From positions 70,122,591-70,186,590 of the forward strand of contig OZ026624.1 of assembly GCA_964020975.1 (NCBI GenBank): DNA of 64,000 nucleotides, read 5' to 3'. The stretch comes from Hermodice carunculata (lineage: Eukaryota > Annelida > Polychaeta > Eunicida > Amphinomidae). Shown here one piece after another: positions 1-32,430 of the stretch. Under the pieces are notes generated by a model. It had not been told where the DNA came from. It did not search any database and saw only the letters and a list, made by a program, of their open reading frames with translations. Each line of letters begins with the position of its first letter. The first letter of the stretch is position 1. A program made the position numbers and the translations under genes.

Positions 1-20067
<20,067 letters not shown>

Positions 20068-20540
20068 CTGAAAGATCAAAACATCACAGTTCATCTGAAG
20101 AACAAATGACACATTGTGAATATTTATTGCAGCATTTTATGTTTTGAACCATTTCATGGACTTTTCTTAGACTTCTGTTTTTCTCAAATGGCTATATTTT
20201 ATTACAAAAACACATTTTGTCCTGCGAAATACTTGAATGTGGCCACCGTTCTGTCAAGCTACATGGTGCAGGATAGAGAATACCTCATTTTTCTCGGCTA
20301 GCAATGTCTGCAATCCCTGATTCTTGACACAATTAACAAATCATGTAACATAAATCAAATTGGAGAAGATAAACTTACCATGTCAAAAATGATTGCCATA
20401 GATCAAAACGCAGACCTAGCTTATATTGCATCATGAAAACTCAAAATGTATGGACCTGTGATTGGGGTTGGGAGGTGGCAGTAGACAGTTTCAAAGATAA
20501 ATAGAATAATGCACATTACTAGGCTAGTAACATTTCCATT

Positions 20541-20864
20541 TCAAGGGATTAAATAGCTCCAATCCAACCCAATGCTGTAAAGCCTATTTCTGCCAAATGA
20601 CTTATTTTCAAGTGTACATATTTGGGGCGGCATCGATACTGGTCTTGGCGCTGGGTTGGTTGTAGGTCTTGCAAATTCAGTTAGCACAGTGTCTTCTTTT
20701 ACAACATTTTCCATCATAACATAGGATGGATCGTACATTTTACCACAAAATGTGCCGAGCACAGCGTCTTGCTTGTCAAATACAGGATGGCTGATTTGAT
20801 GTTGTTGTATGAACGTACGTAAAAAAAGTAAAAAGTTTTGTATGGTGATATATTTCTTTCGCAT
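20541..20864 (-). CDS. Possible upstream exon, unrecognised
   Basis: An open stretch encodes DKQDAVLGTFCGKMYDPSY, followed by ENVVKEDTVLTEFARP and a proline-rich NPAPRPVSMPPQIC. GTFCGK recalls the CUB-domain motif around its third cysteine, and the position just upstream of the lectin exons would suit an N-terminal module. No donor was found in the phase required (0) by the next exon, so it may be unrelated or a chance ORF. Confidence 0.2.
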   Translation of the reverse strand: MRKKYITIQNFLLFLRTFIQQHQISHPVFDKQDAVLGTFCGKMYDPSYVMMENVVKEDTVLTEFARPTTNPAPRPVSMPPQICTLENKSFGRNRLYSIGLDWSYLIP

Positions 20865-21401
20865 CTCATCATTATAAGTATGGACTATACAATGAATCTG
20901 TTAAACGGAAAATATGAATATCATATTTTTTTGGATATTCGTATTATCTGCCATTTAGGGTGAAATATTACCTGTACACAAGCCTGGTGTATTTGAAATT
21001 CAATCTAATAACTTTCTTGTTGTGAGACCAATCTGGTCACATGTCTTGATCTGGGTTTGTGCACTCTCGTGTACTTACTGCTATATGTAAGGCCCTGCAC
21101 ATTCTTCTGTGTGTGAGAGACAACATAGGATCTAAGAGTTGACATTGGTTTCAAAGTTTGCGTCGTTTCACACCTTGCCCAACGAACATGGGGCTTCTGC
21201 TAATGGTGTTATACAGTTGAAAGTTGTCAGTGGCACATGAACCATCTAGTAAGTATGATGGTCTACATTTGCCGATTTCTCAGTTCGTCAAATTTTCGGA
21301 TGCCTAATGTAGCGTCTTTAGACATTTCTATGACTGGTGATATTTATGCTTATTTCAATGGTGTTTTTGTAGCATAGTGGCACTACATGTATGCACAGGG
21401 A

Positions 21402-22190
21402 TGTCACAATGCCCACCTTTTGAATATTACCAGAACTCAACAAAGAATGACAATAATGATATAACCTTAACAATAACAATATATTAACAATCCAAATTTG
21501 TACAATGTAGGTAAACCTAGCTTCACTGGTATTTTAATAGTCAAAGAATCTTTTGTAAATCGTAGTCCCTGGTGAGATTATCCACCAGTACTGTCCCACA
21601 GTTCCAAGTCCTATGACAGGTACTAAATGATGTGGTAAAAATTCCACAGATGTACGGTTTGGGTCCAATGTGGTATTGAAAGATGTGTTGCTGATCCAAT
21701 CCCACAGAGGGGATCTTGGTTCCAAAGTGGTCCAATATAACAGTCCAGTCAAAGTGTAAATGGGTACCACCAAATATTCAAGTCCACTCAAGACATTGTC
21801 CACACTCCCACAGGTACAATGTAAACAATGGCTCACAGTCCCAATGGCTTGATGACAACACACAGCTTCTGTCAGATCCTTCAGAATTCTCACTTCTTCT
21901 TTGCTCTCTCCTGTTCTCCTGTCTCAGTCAGGAAATATGTGGTTTATATGGACACAGAGAAATATCACCACTGTTCCAGTGTTTTCCAATTAGTCACACA
22001 TTACAGTACAGTTTGACATCTGCCTTGATTACTTCCCATGAATGTAGGTCAGCATTCTAGCTGATTCCACCTGTTTGCAAATTACATGTGAGTCACCCAC
22101 AAACAAGTCAACTCCATGACCCGGCACACACTGAATGAATACAGTGACCTGTGCAGATGAAAACAAACAGCCACACACATTTTCATAACC
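21402..22190 (-). repeat. LTR of element A
   Basis: Plus-strand sequence from TGTCACAATGCCCACC to TTTTCATAAC aligns along its length with the two LTRs of element B. A purine-rich tract (seen as C-rich on plus) lies just inside it, as expected for the 3' LTR of a minus-strand element. Confidence 0.85.
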
Positions 22191-25100
22191 CCCCCCCCCC
22201 CCCCTTGGAGAAAGAAAAATTGGTTATATTAGGAGACTTTTTTTTCCCAATTGTCAATTTACTTTTTAGGTACTCTTACTTACAATACATGGTGATTTTC
22301 AACAAGGAATATCTACTCTTTTTACAAAGTGGCATTAACATTCACATAGATTAATTATACCATATCTTCAACTGTTCTACTATAATAAACACACGCATGG
22401 TTCTAATTGACTCAGTTGCACTGTTTATACAAATTTCATCAAAGTGAGGAACAGTTTTACTGTCAACACAAACTCCTTTGCATCACAATAGGAATAATCT
22501 CCCGTTCAATCACCTAAACATTAATGGTGTACATATTTCAGTTTGACATGCTTAAATATTAACAATGTTACTGACAATCGTTTTATAATGTGTACACCTT
22601 CAGCTGAGTAATATTTATATCATTTTCACCATACTTAGTGCATCCACATTGTCCCTGCCATGGACATGCTCAATTTTCAGATTATGTCCTTGTAGATACA
22701 AACTCCGTCTCAACAATCTTTGAATTTTTGTCTTTGAATTTATCCTAAAACTTTAAGGGATTGTGATCAGAGTAGACCAGTACTGGATATAGACCTGGGG
22801 TAACATATACTTCAAAATGTTGAAGTGCAAACAATAAAACAAGTGGTTCTTTCTTGACGTAGGAATATTTCCTTTGATAGATGTTAAATTTCTTAAAAAA
22901 ATAACTTACAGGGTGTTCCACACCATCGACACCATCTTGGATTAACAGACCACCTGATGCCACATCATTTGCATCCATGCAATCTTGAATGGCTTTTCAA
23001 AATCTGGGGCTGAAAGAACTGGTGCATTGGTGAGTTTAGCTTTCAGTTCCTGGAATGCACAGTGGCACTGATCATTCCAAACTTTTCTTTCTTTTTTAAC
23101 AATTTTGTCAATGGTTCAGTGATTTCTGAATTTTTTTACAGAATTTTCTGTAATATCCAGCCATGCCTTCAAGCAATGATGGTTCCTTTTTTGTTGTTGG
23201 CTGAGGAAAGTCCAAACTTGCTTGAATTTTTTATGTTTTTGGCAACACTTTTCCATCACCCACTTTATAGCCCAGGTATGTCACTTTAGATTTGCCAAAT
23301 TCAATTTTGTTCAAGTTCACCCACAGACCTGAGGAAGATTTTTTTTCAAAGAATGCTCTAATTCTTTTATGATGTTCAGCCCAGGTTTTAGAGAAAATAC
23401 AGGTATCATTGATGTAGGCTACACATCCTTCCAAACCAGCTATCACCATGCTCATTAACTGAGTGAAGGTTGCGGCCACGTTTTCCATTCCAAATGACAT
23501 CACTTTATATTGAAAAAGGCCATCATGTGTTACAAAAGCTGATATTTCTTTAGCTTTTTCTGTGGGTGACACCTGCCAATAACTGTTAATCAAGTCGTTT
23601 TTGCTGACAAAACATGCATTTACTTATCTTATCAATACAATCATTCACTCTAGGGATTGGATAGGAGTCTGATTTAGTCACAGAATTCACCTTTTTTAAA
23701 TCAATGCAAAATCGCATTGAACCATCAGGTTTTGGAACCAATATAATAGGACTATGCCAGCTACTTTGGCTTGGTTCTATAATATCATTTCCCAGCATGT
23801 AATATTTTTTTTAGAAGATCAGATCAAGATGAGAGGATTCATCTGATAAGGTTGTTGCTTTATTGGATCAGCATCACCTACATCTATATCATGACATAAT
23901 ATTGAGAATATTGAGTCTGGGAATAAATGTTCAAATTCATGAATAAGTTTTTCTAAATCACCTTGCTGTGCATGCTCCAAATGACTGATCATGCTATCAA
24001 GATTTTGTAATATGTCAGAGTTCTGCATTTTTACACTGGGAATAGAACTCAAGTCTTCATTAGAGAATGGATCATTCTCATCATCCCCATCATCAAGACA
24101 TCATTCTTCAAAGTAGTGACACTGACAGTTCCTACTGGTGTTCCTTTTTCATGGTATTCTTGTTAATATGTTGATATGTCAAAGCCGTTTAGCTTTCCTC
24201 CTATCTGGTGTAGATATTATATAATCAACATCATTCAACTTTCTTGCAACCAGATAAGGACCACTGAATTTTGCCTGAATTAAATGCCCTTGCAAAGGCA
24301 AAAGTCCCAACACCTAGTCTCCTGGTTTAAAACTTCTCTCCCTTGCTTTCTTAACATACCATGTTTTGCTCTTACCCTGTGCATTCATCAGATTTTGATT
24401 GTGACACCTCACAAGCTTTTTCAACTTTTCTTTGAATTTGGACACATACTCCAAGACAGATTCATCTTGTGTCTCCACGAACCATTTCTCTTTCATAAGC
24501 TTTAGGTGACCTTCACAGTATGCCCATATATCAGTTCCAATGGACTGAACCACAGTGACTCATTTGTCATCTCTCTGCTGGCAAATAACTACATCTGTAT
24601 ACCTTTATCCCAATCATTGTCATTTTCAAAACAATAGTTTCTGATACTATTCGTCAGTGTTTGATCATACCTTTCTAGAGCCGCTTGTGTTTCTGGGTGG
24701 TAGGCTGATATTTTTATCTGTTTAATGCCTAGCTGGTGGGCAACCACCTAAAACACTGGCAATGTGAAATTTGAACCTAAGTCACTTTGTATCTGTATGG
24801 GCAGTCCTACTCTAGTGAAAATTTGTTATTAAAGTATCAATGATCATAGGAGCTTTGATGTTTTTAATGGGAATGCCTCAGGACACATAGTGGCTGAATC
24901 CATGGTAATAAGGAGAAACTTATTTCCTGCTTTTGTCTTTGGAAGGATTCCCACACAATCTATAGTAACACAGCTAAACGGCTCTTCAAGTGCTTGGATA
25001 CTAACCAAAGGAGCAGGTTATATTTTCTGATTGGGTTTTCCGACCACTGGACATGTATGACATGTCTTACAAAATTTTGCCACATCCCGATATAATCTGG

Positions 25101-26394
25101 GCCAAAAGAAGTGTTGTAATATTCGACCTTGAGTCTTCCTAATATACCCAAGTGGCCCACCAGAGGCACACCATGAGCTGTCTTTAAAACTTCTGCCCTA
25201 TATGATGGAGGAACCACTATTTGATGAATGATTCTCCATTCTTCATCAGTGGAAGCATCTGGAGGTCTCCATTTCCTCATCAACACTCCCGATTAATATA
25301 ATAACAGACGAGGGTTTTTTGTGCCTCTTCTTCAGTTAAAGCTGTACCAGCCAATTTTCTTAACTGTGGGTCATCTTTTTGCTCCCTCATCAGCTTATTT
25401 TGATTCAAATGAGGCATCATGAGGTCATCATTTTGGTTTACCTGTTCAGAGATGTTCCCGTTATGGCTTACCTCTGGACTCAAGTTCATTTAATGGGTTA
25501 CTTGGTCCTCCAGGTTACCAGCAAAGAATGTCACTGGCAGCCGTAGGCATTCATCATCCTTGTCACAGGCTTGTAGTTCAGAAGCTTCAAAAGCCATTGA
25601 CCTTGTCACAACACAGGCAGGAAAAATGCATGGAAAATCCTGCTCAAGATGCTCTGTGTCCTCTCTCCTGACTGGCTCATCTGTTAAATATGGTACCGGT
25701 TTATCATCCACATTACCCCTGCTATATCATTCCCTCCAAGGAAGGTCACACCTTCTGTCGGGAGACTTGGTACAATATCTGCAATCACTGGTCCAATTTT
25801 GAAAACAGACTTCAGGTGAACTTTGTAAAGCGGGACTGTTATGTAATTTCCCTCAACACCCTAAAGTACTACACAGGCCTTTTGGTAAGTTTCATCCGAC
25901 AAAGGAAGTACACCTTCCAAAAGTAAAGACTGGGCAGCACCAGTGTCCCTTGGGATCACCACTGCCTTCTGGTCAACAGCATTTTTTTTTTCTGTGACGC
26001 CAGCCCTCCCAATTTGAAACTTTCATAGCCACGCAATATGGACTCAGCTACCCAAACAGGTGGGTTTTTAAATTTAGCATAGAAATTATCAGAATGTCCA
26101 CCAGATATTTTTTGAGGTTGGCACCCCTTTATGCTGGCTCAACCAACTGGGTTTCCAGTATTATTTGTCTTTCTCTGTAGTAAAAAAAAACTCAGATTTA
26201 ACATGACCTCTTTTATGGTAGTAACTGCATGTGGGTCCACAAAAGAACTTCTGCCTTGTTTTCTGATTAGCAGCTTTATCAGACTGAGAAGAATTATTGG
26301 GCTTTTGTTCTGATTTTTGACGAGGGAGAGGTTCCCATTCTCTCTGGTTTCTTTCCAAATTTAGATCTGAACTGACTCTGTTTGGGTTTTCCAA
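21402..26394 (-). mobile_element. LTR retrotransposon A, Ty3/gypsy type with PR-IN-RT-RH order (fossil)
   Basis: Minus-strand element. From 5' to 3' I recognise a gag zinc-knuckle region (about 26.2-26.39 kb), protease neighbourhood (25.5-26.0), integrase H2C2 zinc-binding region (25.0-25.5), integrase core and C-terminal region (24.1-24.95), reverse transcriptase (23.2-24.05), RNase H (22.7-23.06) and one LTR (21.40-22.19). The RT and RNase H are of Ty3/gypsy character while integrase precedes RT, as in Ty1/copia and in Gmr1-like elements. Only one LTR is seen. The element is broken, with well over ten interruptions judged by eye, so it is an old, inactive copy. It is related to element B at 48.47-59.05 kb. 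Confidence 0.88.
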
Positions 26395-26749
26395 ATGAAA
26401 ATTGAAATGAGATTACATGGTTTATACATACATATATATATATTCCCTGTGAACATATTTTAGTGCTGTTCATGTCTTATATGGTTCAACACGAGTATGT
26501 AACGCTACATCTTAAGACATATTTTGCTTCAAGTCATACTTAATATATATATAGACAAGGATATATTTGTTCGTTCTCGTTACCTTTATACTTCATTAAG
26601 TTTTTCACAATATGCAGCTTTTGCTACCTGGTAAGATATTGAATGTATTTCCACAATTACCGATCAGGTTATAAGTATAATGGTATTTTTTTTGGTTCGA
26701 AACGCGCAAATATGAGTATTTTATGTGTTAAACATGTATTTTCCTATTC

Positions 26750-26885
26750 AAGTATTTTTTTTCTGCATTTTCAACATTGCCATAGTAGCCTTTGTTTTGA
26801 ATCTTTTGGGACGTGAAGAGTGCTGAATCCTTTCTTGTGGATATTGGCACGACCATAGGCAACACACCTTTTTCGCCAATTGCTT
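26750..26885 (-). pseudogene. THAP domain fragment
   Basis: One minus-strand frame reads CVAYGRANIHKKGFSTLHVP followed by KDSKQRLLW. This matches the start of a THAP zinc-finger (C-x2-4-C ... FPKDxxxRxxW), a DNA-binding module in P-element-type transposases and derived host proteins. The second zinc cysteine of CVAYGC has become Arg and the frame meets a stop soon after the W, so it is a decayed fragment. It is one of two THAP traces in the window, the other being in the 50.7-55.6 kb transposon. Confidence 0.65.
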
Positions 26886-27189
26886 TTGGACTGACTGGCC
26901 CCAAAAAAGTCTCCCAAATGTGGCCATCCTTAATCTACTCACCATGGTGACAGGTGAGCTCGGGGTTCTCCAGATGACGTCACGCTAAGTGCTTGCGGAA
27001 AGTATCGACCCCCTAAGAATAGGAGGATGGCACACTGTACAAAAACTCTGACAAAAAACGGCTTGCGAAGAATATTTTGTGATGTTTCTCTTGTCGAAAT
27101 TTTCCACCAATTGATAAAGTATGGTCCATTAATACACTTAAGAGGCACATGTAGCTAATGATTCATCCCATAGGCCCTTTAAGGTGGCG

Positions 27190-28430
27190 GGGGGGGGGGG
27201 GGATTCAGCTGTAATGGTAATTTCAAGTCTTGACACAAAATGACATTTTTCCATTTTAATAAAGTTTGAGACACCTCCATGTTCCTGTCACCAAACATGA
27301 ATATTAAAAAAAAAAAAAACTTTGTGGAAAACTGGGAAAAATCATACCATGTTTTAGCTAATGGGAGCATGTGCATGCATGTTTACAAACGTATATTTGT
27401 GGTACCTCAATAGACGTGAAAAGAACTAAATCTATTAGCTGATGCTTTCCAATTCCAATAGTAATTGCGAAAAAAAAAAAAAAGAAATTCATAAACGATA
27501 GTATCTGACGGTTTTCAAAATGGCGCCAGGCGACAAACGTGGGTCTCACAAAGTGAATGTCATGAAAGCGGTTTCAACCTATGCGTACATCGTCATTAAG
27601 AATCATGGCATTGTGAACATTATAAAGCGAAACAAGCTTACAGTCTTGCCCAATCCGAGACATTTCAGTACACGTATTGTACTGAAAATATTTTCCAGTA
27701 CAATACATGAACTTCACCCAACAGATATTGGGAGGGCCATTTTAAAAACGAATTCTCTCTGTTGTATTAACTTAATTCTCTGACGTTTTCGATCACTTAC
27801 CCTTTTTCCCTTGTACGGACCAAACATTAATTTAATTAAGCAAGGCTCCCATTGAATGACGAAATAAAAAATACAAACATATTGCAAAACTAAAATCCGA
27901 CCCAAATCATGATCCAAATATTACTTATGGCATACTAGTAAAATACTCTGTGAAGTAACGGAGAAACACCTTTCTAAAAGCGAGACTCTGCGAGATCTTA
28001 TCAAATGGTGGCCAATTTAAATCTCCTCCAGAGCTCTGAGGCATTTTGTAACTTTAGGGACCAAATATCAGGCACAGCTAAGATAATGAAAGCAACACAG
28101 CAGTAATGCATGGAAACGACATCTGGTCTATGTGCAAATTTAATCTTATCTTATATCAAGGCCTCTATCCACAAAAAATCAGCAAAAATAAATCGAAGTT
28201 GTGTGGTGACTATGTTGGTTACTGGTAAGTGATGGACAGCTGTGACCCAGGTCATGCTTGCATCCAGTGCATCAATACAGCCCAATTTTGCGGGAAATGG
28301 CAAGTAGTGGCTTGCGGTATAATGCAAATCCAGATACAATGCAATTTAATTCAATATGTGATCATAAAGTCGACGTTGAACAAATGCATAACTTACTTCA
28401 CTCAATACTACAAAAAATGTCCTTTTTGGT
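27190..28430. other. No recognised gene
   Basis: A plus-strand 87-codon ORF starting in a good context (TTCAAAATGGCGCCAGG, 27.52 kb) has no recognisable domain. Poly(G), poly(A) tracts and otherwise featureless sequence fill the rest. Confidence 0.5.
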
Positions 28431-28433
28431 GTA

Positions 28434-29045
28434 TTAATTAGTGCTTTTTGTGACCCATGTAGGCAATATGGGGAGGGTTTGGGTATTGCGCCCCAGTTTC
28501 AAGACACAATCTCGCATGATTTCTCTCACACTATGACAGGCTGGCTTTGCCCACACAATAAGTTGTTCCTCGTCAGCCTGTTCCACTGCTGCTTTCTTTT
28601 CTTGTAGATACCTAGGAACTTCCCAAGCATGTCTATAATTCATAACTGACCAGAATTGCTTGTACTTCTGTTTTCTGTTCAGTCTATCGGATAACTTTTT
28701 TTTGGGGGGGGGGTCCTGCACCTAGCCAGGCCTGCTGCTGAGTAGTCACGCAGGCCCGTAGGAAGCAAAACTGACATTCCTGTGCTTCAGGATCTGCCCA
28801 AATATCAGATACCTCTGGCTGAGGATCATCTGTTCCTGGCTGTTCACAATCACTGTCCTGATCATCTTCCCCAGATTTCTGTGACCCCCCACTAGACCTG
28901 ACATGTGCATGTACTATATTGTTCCTGCAGGTTCTTTGTGCAGAGAAATTTACATCCCACTCATTCATATGACAAAATATTTTGATACCTCTTTCTGCTA
29001 ATCTGTGAGGACGACGAAATATCCTGTCCCTTCTGCCATCATTGT
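28434..29045 (-). pseudogene. Invertebrate repeat-family ORF, cysteine-containing, possibly P2X7-tail-like
   Basis: The minus frame from about 29.04 kb reads NDGRRDRIFRRPHRLAERG, HMNEWDVNFSAQRTCRN, an acidic DDQDSDCEQPGTDDPQPEV segment, then ECQFCFLRACVTTQQQAWLG. After a shift near a poly(G/T) tract at 28.70 kb it continues KQKYKQFWSVMNYRHAWEVP and RYLQEKKAAVE, ending VREIMRDCVLKLGRN. The CxFCFLRxCVT block and the R-E-I-M-x-D-C-V-L ending recall a family of repeated invertebrate hypothetical proteins, some annotated as P2X7-intracellular-domain-like. That resemblance is from memory. It is likely part of a DNA transposon together with the plus-strand gene at 30.7 kb. A diverged partial duplicate of the acidic segment occurs at about 29.38-29.45 kb. 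Confidence 0.5.
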
Positions 29046-29375
29046 ATAGCTAAGTTGCACAGTGCTGAATATTTAGAAAAAAAATATCGACTCCATAGGA
29101 AATATTCCTCAGTGCTGGATGACAAAGTAATTGACGCGTTCATAGACTTTCAGAACCTAGTTCTCATTTTTCATGTGGATGAAAGTTTGGGAAAGTTGGC
29201 CAGCCAGGAAATGTCCTGTCCCCAGATGTGTTAATGGCCCATGGTGCATGTCAACATACTTTGGTATCAAATACATCCAGTTCTGCAAACAGTGTAAGTT
29301 ACAGTTCCCAGGATAATGCGACACAAATGTGTAATCTAATCTACTAATTTTATACATGGTGATAGAGTTGTGCTG

Positions 29376-29450
29376 ACATTTAGGATCTGCCAAAATATCA
29401 AAAACCTCTGGTTCAGGATCACATGTTTCTGGTATGTGAACACGAACTTT
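29376..29450 (-). repeat. Partial duplicate of the acidic segment at 28.79-28.85 kb
   Basis: Minus reading gives CDPEPEVFDILADPKCQ, parallel to DDPQPEVSDIWADPEAQECQ of the neighbouring ORF. About 65 nt are alignable, with many changes. Confidence 0.6.
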
Positions 29451-29771
29451 AAATCATTCGGTGCTATTGATCTTAATTGCATGCTGTGAGATAAGAAACC
29501 CCTAGCATTGGAATTCCAGCCTGTATCGAAATTTAGTATTAAACACATGCCAATGTAATCTGCAGTTTACATTAGGCAAAAATAAAAATTTTCCTTGTTT
29601 TTTCTTTTGAAGACCCCTTATTTCTATTGGCATAAAATGTGTAGATTCACATTTTTGACAACATCGATATTCATTTTTAAAGGAGATAATATAATAAACA
29701 TAAAACAATTGAGTGAATATAATAAAACGGTCCATATCTTTAGTCACACCATCCATATTTTTAAACTTTGA

Positions 29772-29778
<7 letters not shown>

Positions 29779-29850
<72 letters not shown>
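29779..29850. repeat. (AT)n microsatellite
   Basis: About 70 bp of pure AT dinucleotides. Confidence 0.97.
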
Positions 29851-29852
<2 letters not shown>

Positions 29853-30692
29853 TGTCAAATACAAGTTCACACAGTCTTTCTGTGTATTTAATAGGAAAAA
29901 ACCTTTAATACAACTAGGCCAGTTTACATATGATGGGTGTTAGCCAAAAATAAAATTATGTGCATTAAAAATATCTATAATTGCCAAACAATCTTTAAAA
30001 ATTTGTTTTGAACTTTTTTCACAGTATATATATATATTTTATTTCCCTTGATTGGGTGGCTGGACCTTCTATTATATCTCACTTAGCTAATTTCTTCCCT
30101 GTATGGGATGGCAAAATTACCATGAACCACAGTACTAATTAAATTAACCCAGTCTTGGCTACAGTCAGTTATTACAAGGTAAGAAATCTTAATTAGGCCA
30201 CCCTTAAAAATGTAGTGTTGCTAGCTAGCCACCTGTATGGCAAAAGATACGACATTAAGAATGGCATATGATTTATTTATTTGTAACCAGTCAAAATTAG
30301 ACTGCATTGCCAATGGCTGTGAGATATGTCTGTGATTCCATGACATATATTGCCCAGCACAACATCATGTATGTTTCAATTTTTCCCAAATTATTTTACC
30401 TCACAACCCTCCTGTCATGTGAAGGGCAAAAAACTATGTGGAGCTCTAATCCCCCCCCCCCCCAACATTGCCTACCTACCTCTTGAGTTTTAGATGTTGC
30501 ATGTTACTGGCAACAAACAATTTTCAGGGCGGCCTCTTATCGAAATCTATTTATCAAATTCCTAGTTTTCCCAAGAGGACAGCAAACATTTTACCTAGAC
30601 CTGGCATTCACTCGTGTTATTTTCCATCACACAGTGTATTGTATACTTATTCTCATAAGCTTTTCGAATTCTGCATTTTTTTTCACGCCAAA

Positions 30693-32430
30693 ATGACAGA
30701 TAATGAACTCACTACAACTTCAATGTCTGAGACTCTGTCATGTATCGCAAAGCGTAAGTATCCATCTGATGTGCCGGACAGGAGAAGGCAGAGAGTTGAA
30801 AAATGGAAACGTCAAAACAGAACTGTGAAAGGAAGAATAGACTATTAATATGCAGAGGAAAAAGACAAAGAAAAGCTGTTACACAAAGTGAAAGTTGCAA
30901 AAACTGCAATGGGTGACGCCCAGCCCATCACAGGGACAACATCTGAAATGTTGAACAGATCATTTGATTTCTACATATCAAGCAACAAGGAGGCAGTCAA
31001 TACATGTACAACCTCAGATGACAATGCTCTAGATGATCCTGTACATGTTGCACCTGAGTACCAGAGCATAGGCGAAGAGGACACTTACAACGAGGAACTG
31101 TTTATTTGTGCTGCATCTCCAGTCAGAGATTCACTGCAGATAGTTGAAAACCACCAACAAGAATGTGATCACCATCTCTCCGTTAATTCTGAAAAGAAAA
31201 TACACCATGTTGTGCAAGCAAAACCAAAATGCAGAAGGGTGCATGCCTACACTTGGACATCCTCACCACATGTACAAGGTGGGAGTTTGTCAGTAAATTT
31301 GCACGTAGCTCATGGGTACATTTTATCAGGGATTTTTGGCAAACACCCTAGTGCGATTTTGCGATGGAGCTAGAATTGGGACACTTGGTGAAAAATATTG
31401 CATCAGATTGTGTAGGCTGACAACAGTGGTTATGCAAATGTAGTGGAAAAGTTGGCAAATGAAGGCATGAGTGATGCCCTCCTGGAAGAGATTGCTCTCG
31501 AGGAAGCGAGGTTTCAAAATTGTAAAACTGGCAATGAAATTCTGACTGATGCACGTCACTGTTGGCGAAAAAACGCGAAATTCAGTGACATTGTCTGTTT
31601 CGTAAATAATAGTCATCCAGTACTTTGCTTGGAGACTGTCACAAAGGAGGATGAGCATGTTTCACAGACACACGAGCTTGTGAGAGGAAAGCGGATGTAT
31701 GAATATTTTGACCAGGAGGGTGTACCTGTCAAAATGCATGCTCATGATAATAACAGCACCGCAACAAAGTATGTAAAAGAAGAAAGGGAGGCAACTGCTA
31801 ATACTAAAGACACCTGGCATGTCACAAAACGACTAATACGTGAAGCTAAGAAGATAACATCTGGAACAAAAGCAAGTGAAGGTGTAAAGTGGCCTCCCGA
31901 ACTTAGTGACAAGGCATCATCAATTCGTGCACACCTGTACTATTCCATGAAAAACTGCCAAGGGGATTCTGACAAATTGAGAAAATCAGTGGATAATGTG
32001 GCAAATCATTACAAGAATGACAATGAAAAATGCAACCCCAAGTCCAGGTGTAAGACTGATAGACCTTACTGTCCCAGCAAAACAAGGATTATAAACCCAA
32101 AAGCCGAGGAGATACTTAGAAAGTATTTGGGTAAACTGCCAGTTTACAAAGATGCCGATAGTTACCGTTTTTGTATTGACACACACTACATTGAATCTTT
32201 CAATAATGCCTTATTGCAATACCACGACAAACGCATTGTGTTTGGGCTGTAAAACTACTAGCTGAGGATAAACTTGGCAATAATTGATTGGAATGAACAC
32301 GTTGACAGGGATGCAACTTAAGCAAAATATGAGGAAGATCCAGCAAGAACACGGAGGAAAGCAGACACCAAAGTTCTGTGTAAAAAACATATGAATTTTG
32401 GAATACTCTATGGAAGCAGTGGATGAAAAC
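30693..32430 (+). pseudogene. Transposase-like gene of an unnamed invertebrate DNA-transposon family
   Basis: The likely start is ATG at 30693 (MTDNELTTTSMSETLS). The coding trace runs to about 32.43 kb with one in-frame stop at 30846-30848 and a pair of compensating shifts between about 31.33 and 31.42 kb. Recognisable blocks are AYTWTSSPHVQGGSLSVNLH, ALLEEIALEEARF-like SDALLEEIALEE, EILTDARHCWRKNAK, THELVRGKRMYEYFDQEGV, KMHAHDNNS, NTKDTWHVTK, SMKNCQGDSDKLRKSVDN, HYKNDNEKCNPKSRCKTD, DTHYIESFNN and, past a stop, IDWNEHVDR. I remember this block order from many cnidarian and other aquatic-invertebrate repeat proteins. Asp in TDARH, Asp in HAHD and Glu in IESFNN are candidate DDE catalytic residues (inference). 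A coiled, basic N terminus (DRRRQRVEKWKRQNR) may bind DNA. Confidence 0.65.

Noticed and set aside
21716-22060. Plus-strand ORF, recurring in homologous form at 48.7 and 58.5 kb
   Set aside because: It lies inside LTRs of the fossil elements and opposes their direction; similarity among the three sites is explained by LTR homology.
27520-27783. 87-codon plus ORF with good start context (CAAAATGGCG)
   Set aside because: No recognisable domain, no splice partner; could be a chance ORF near a CpG-containing stretch.
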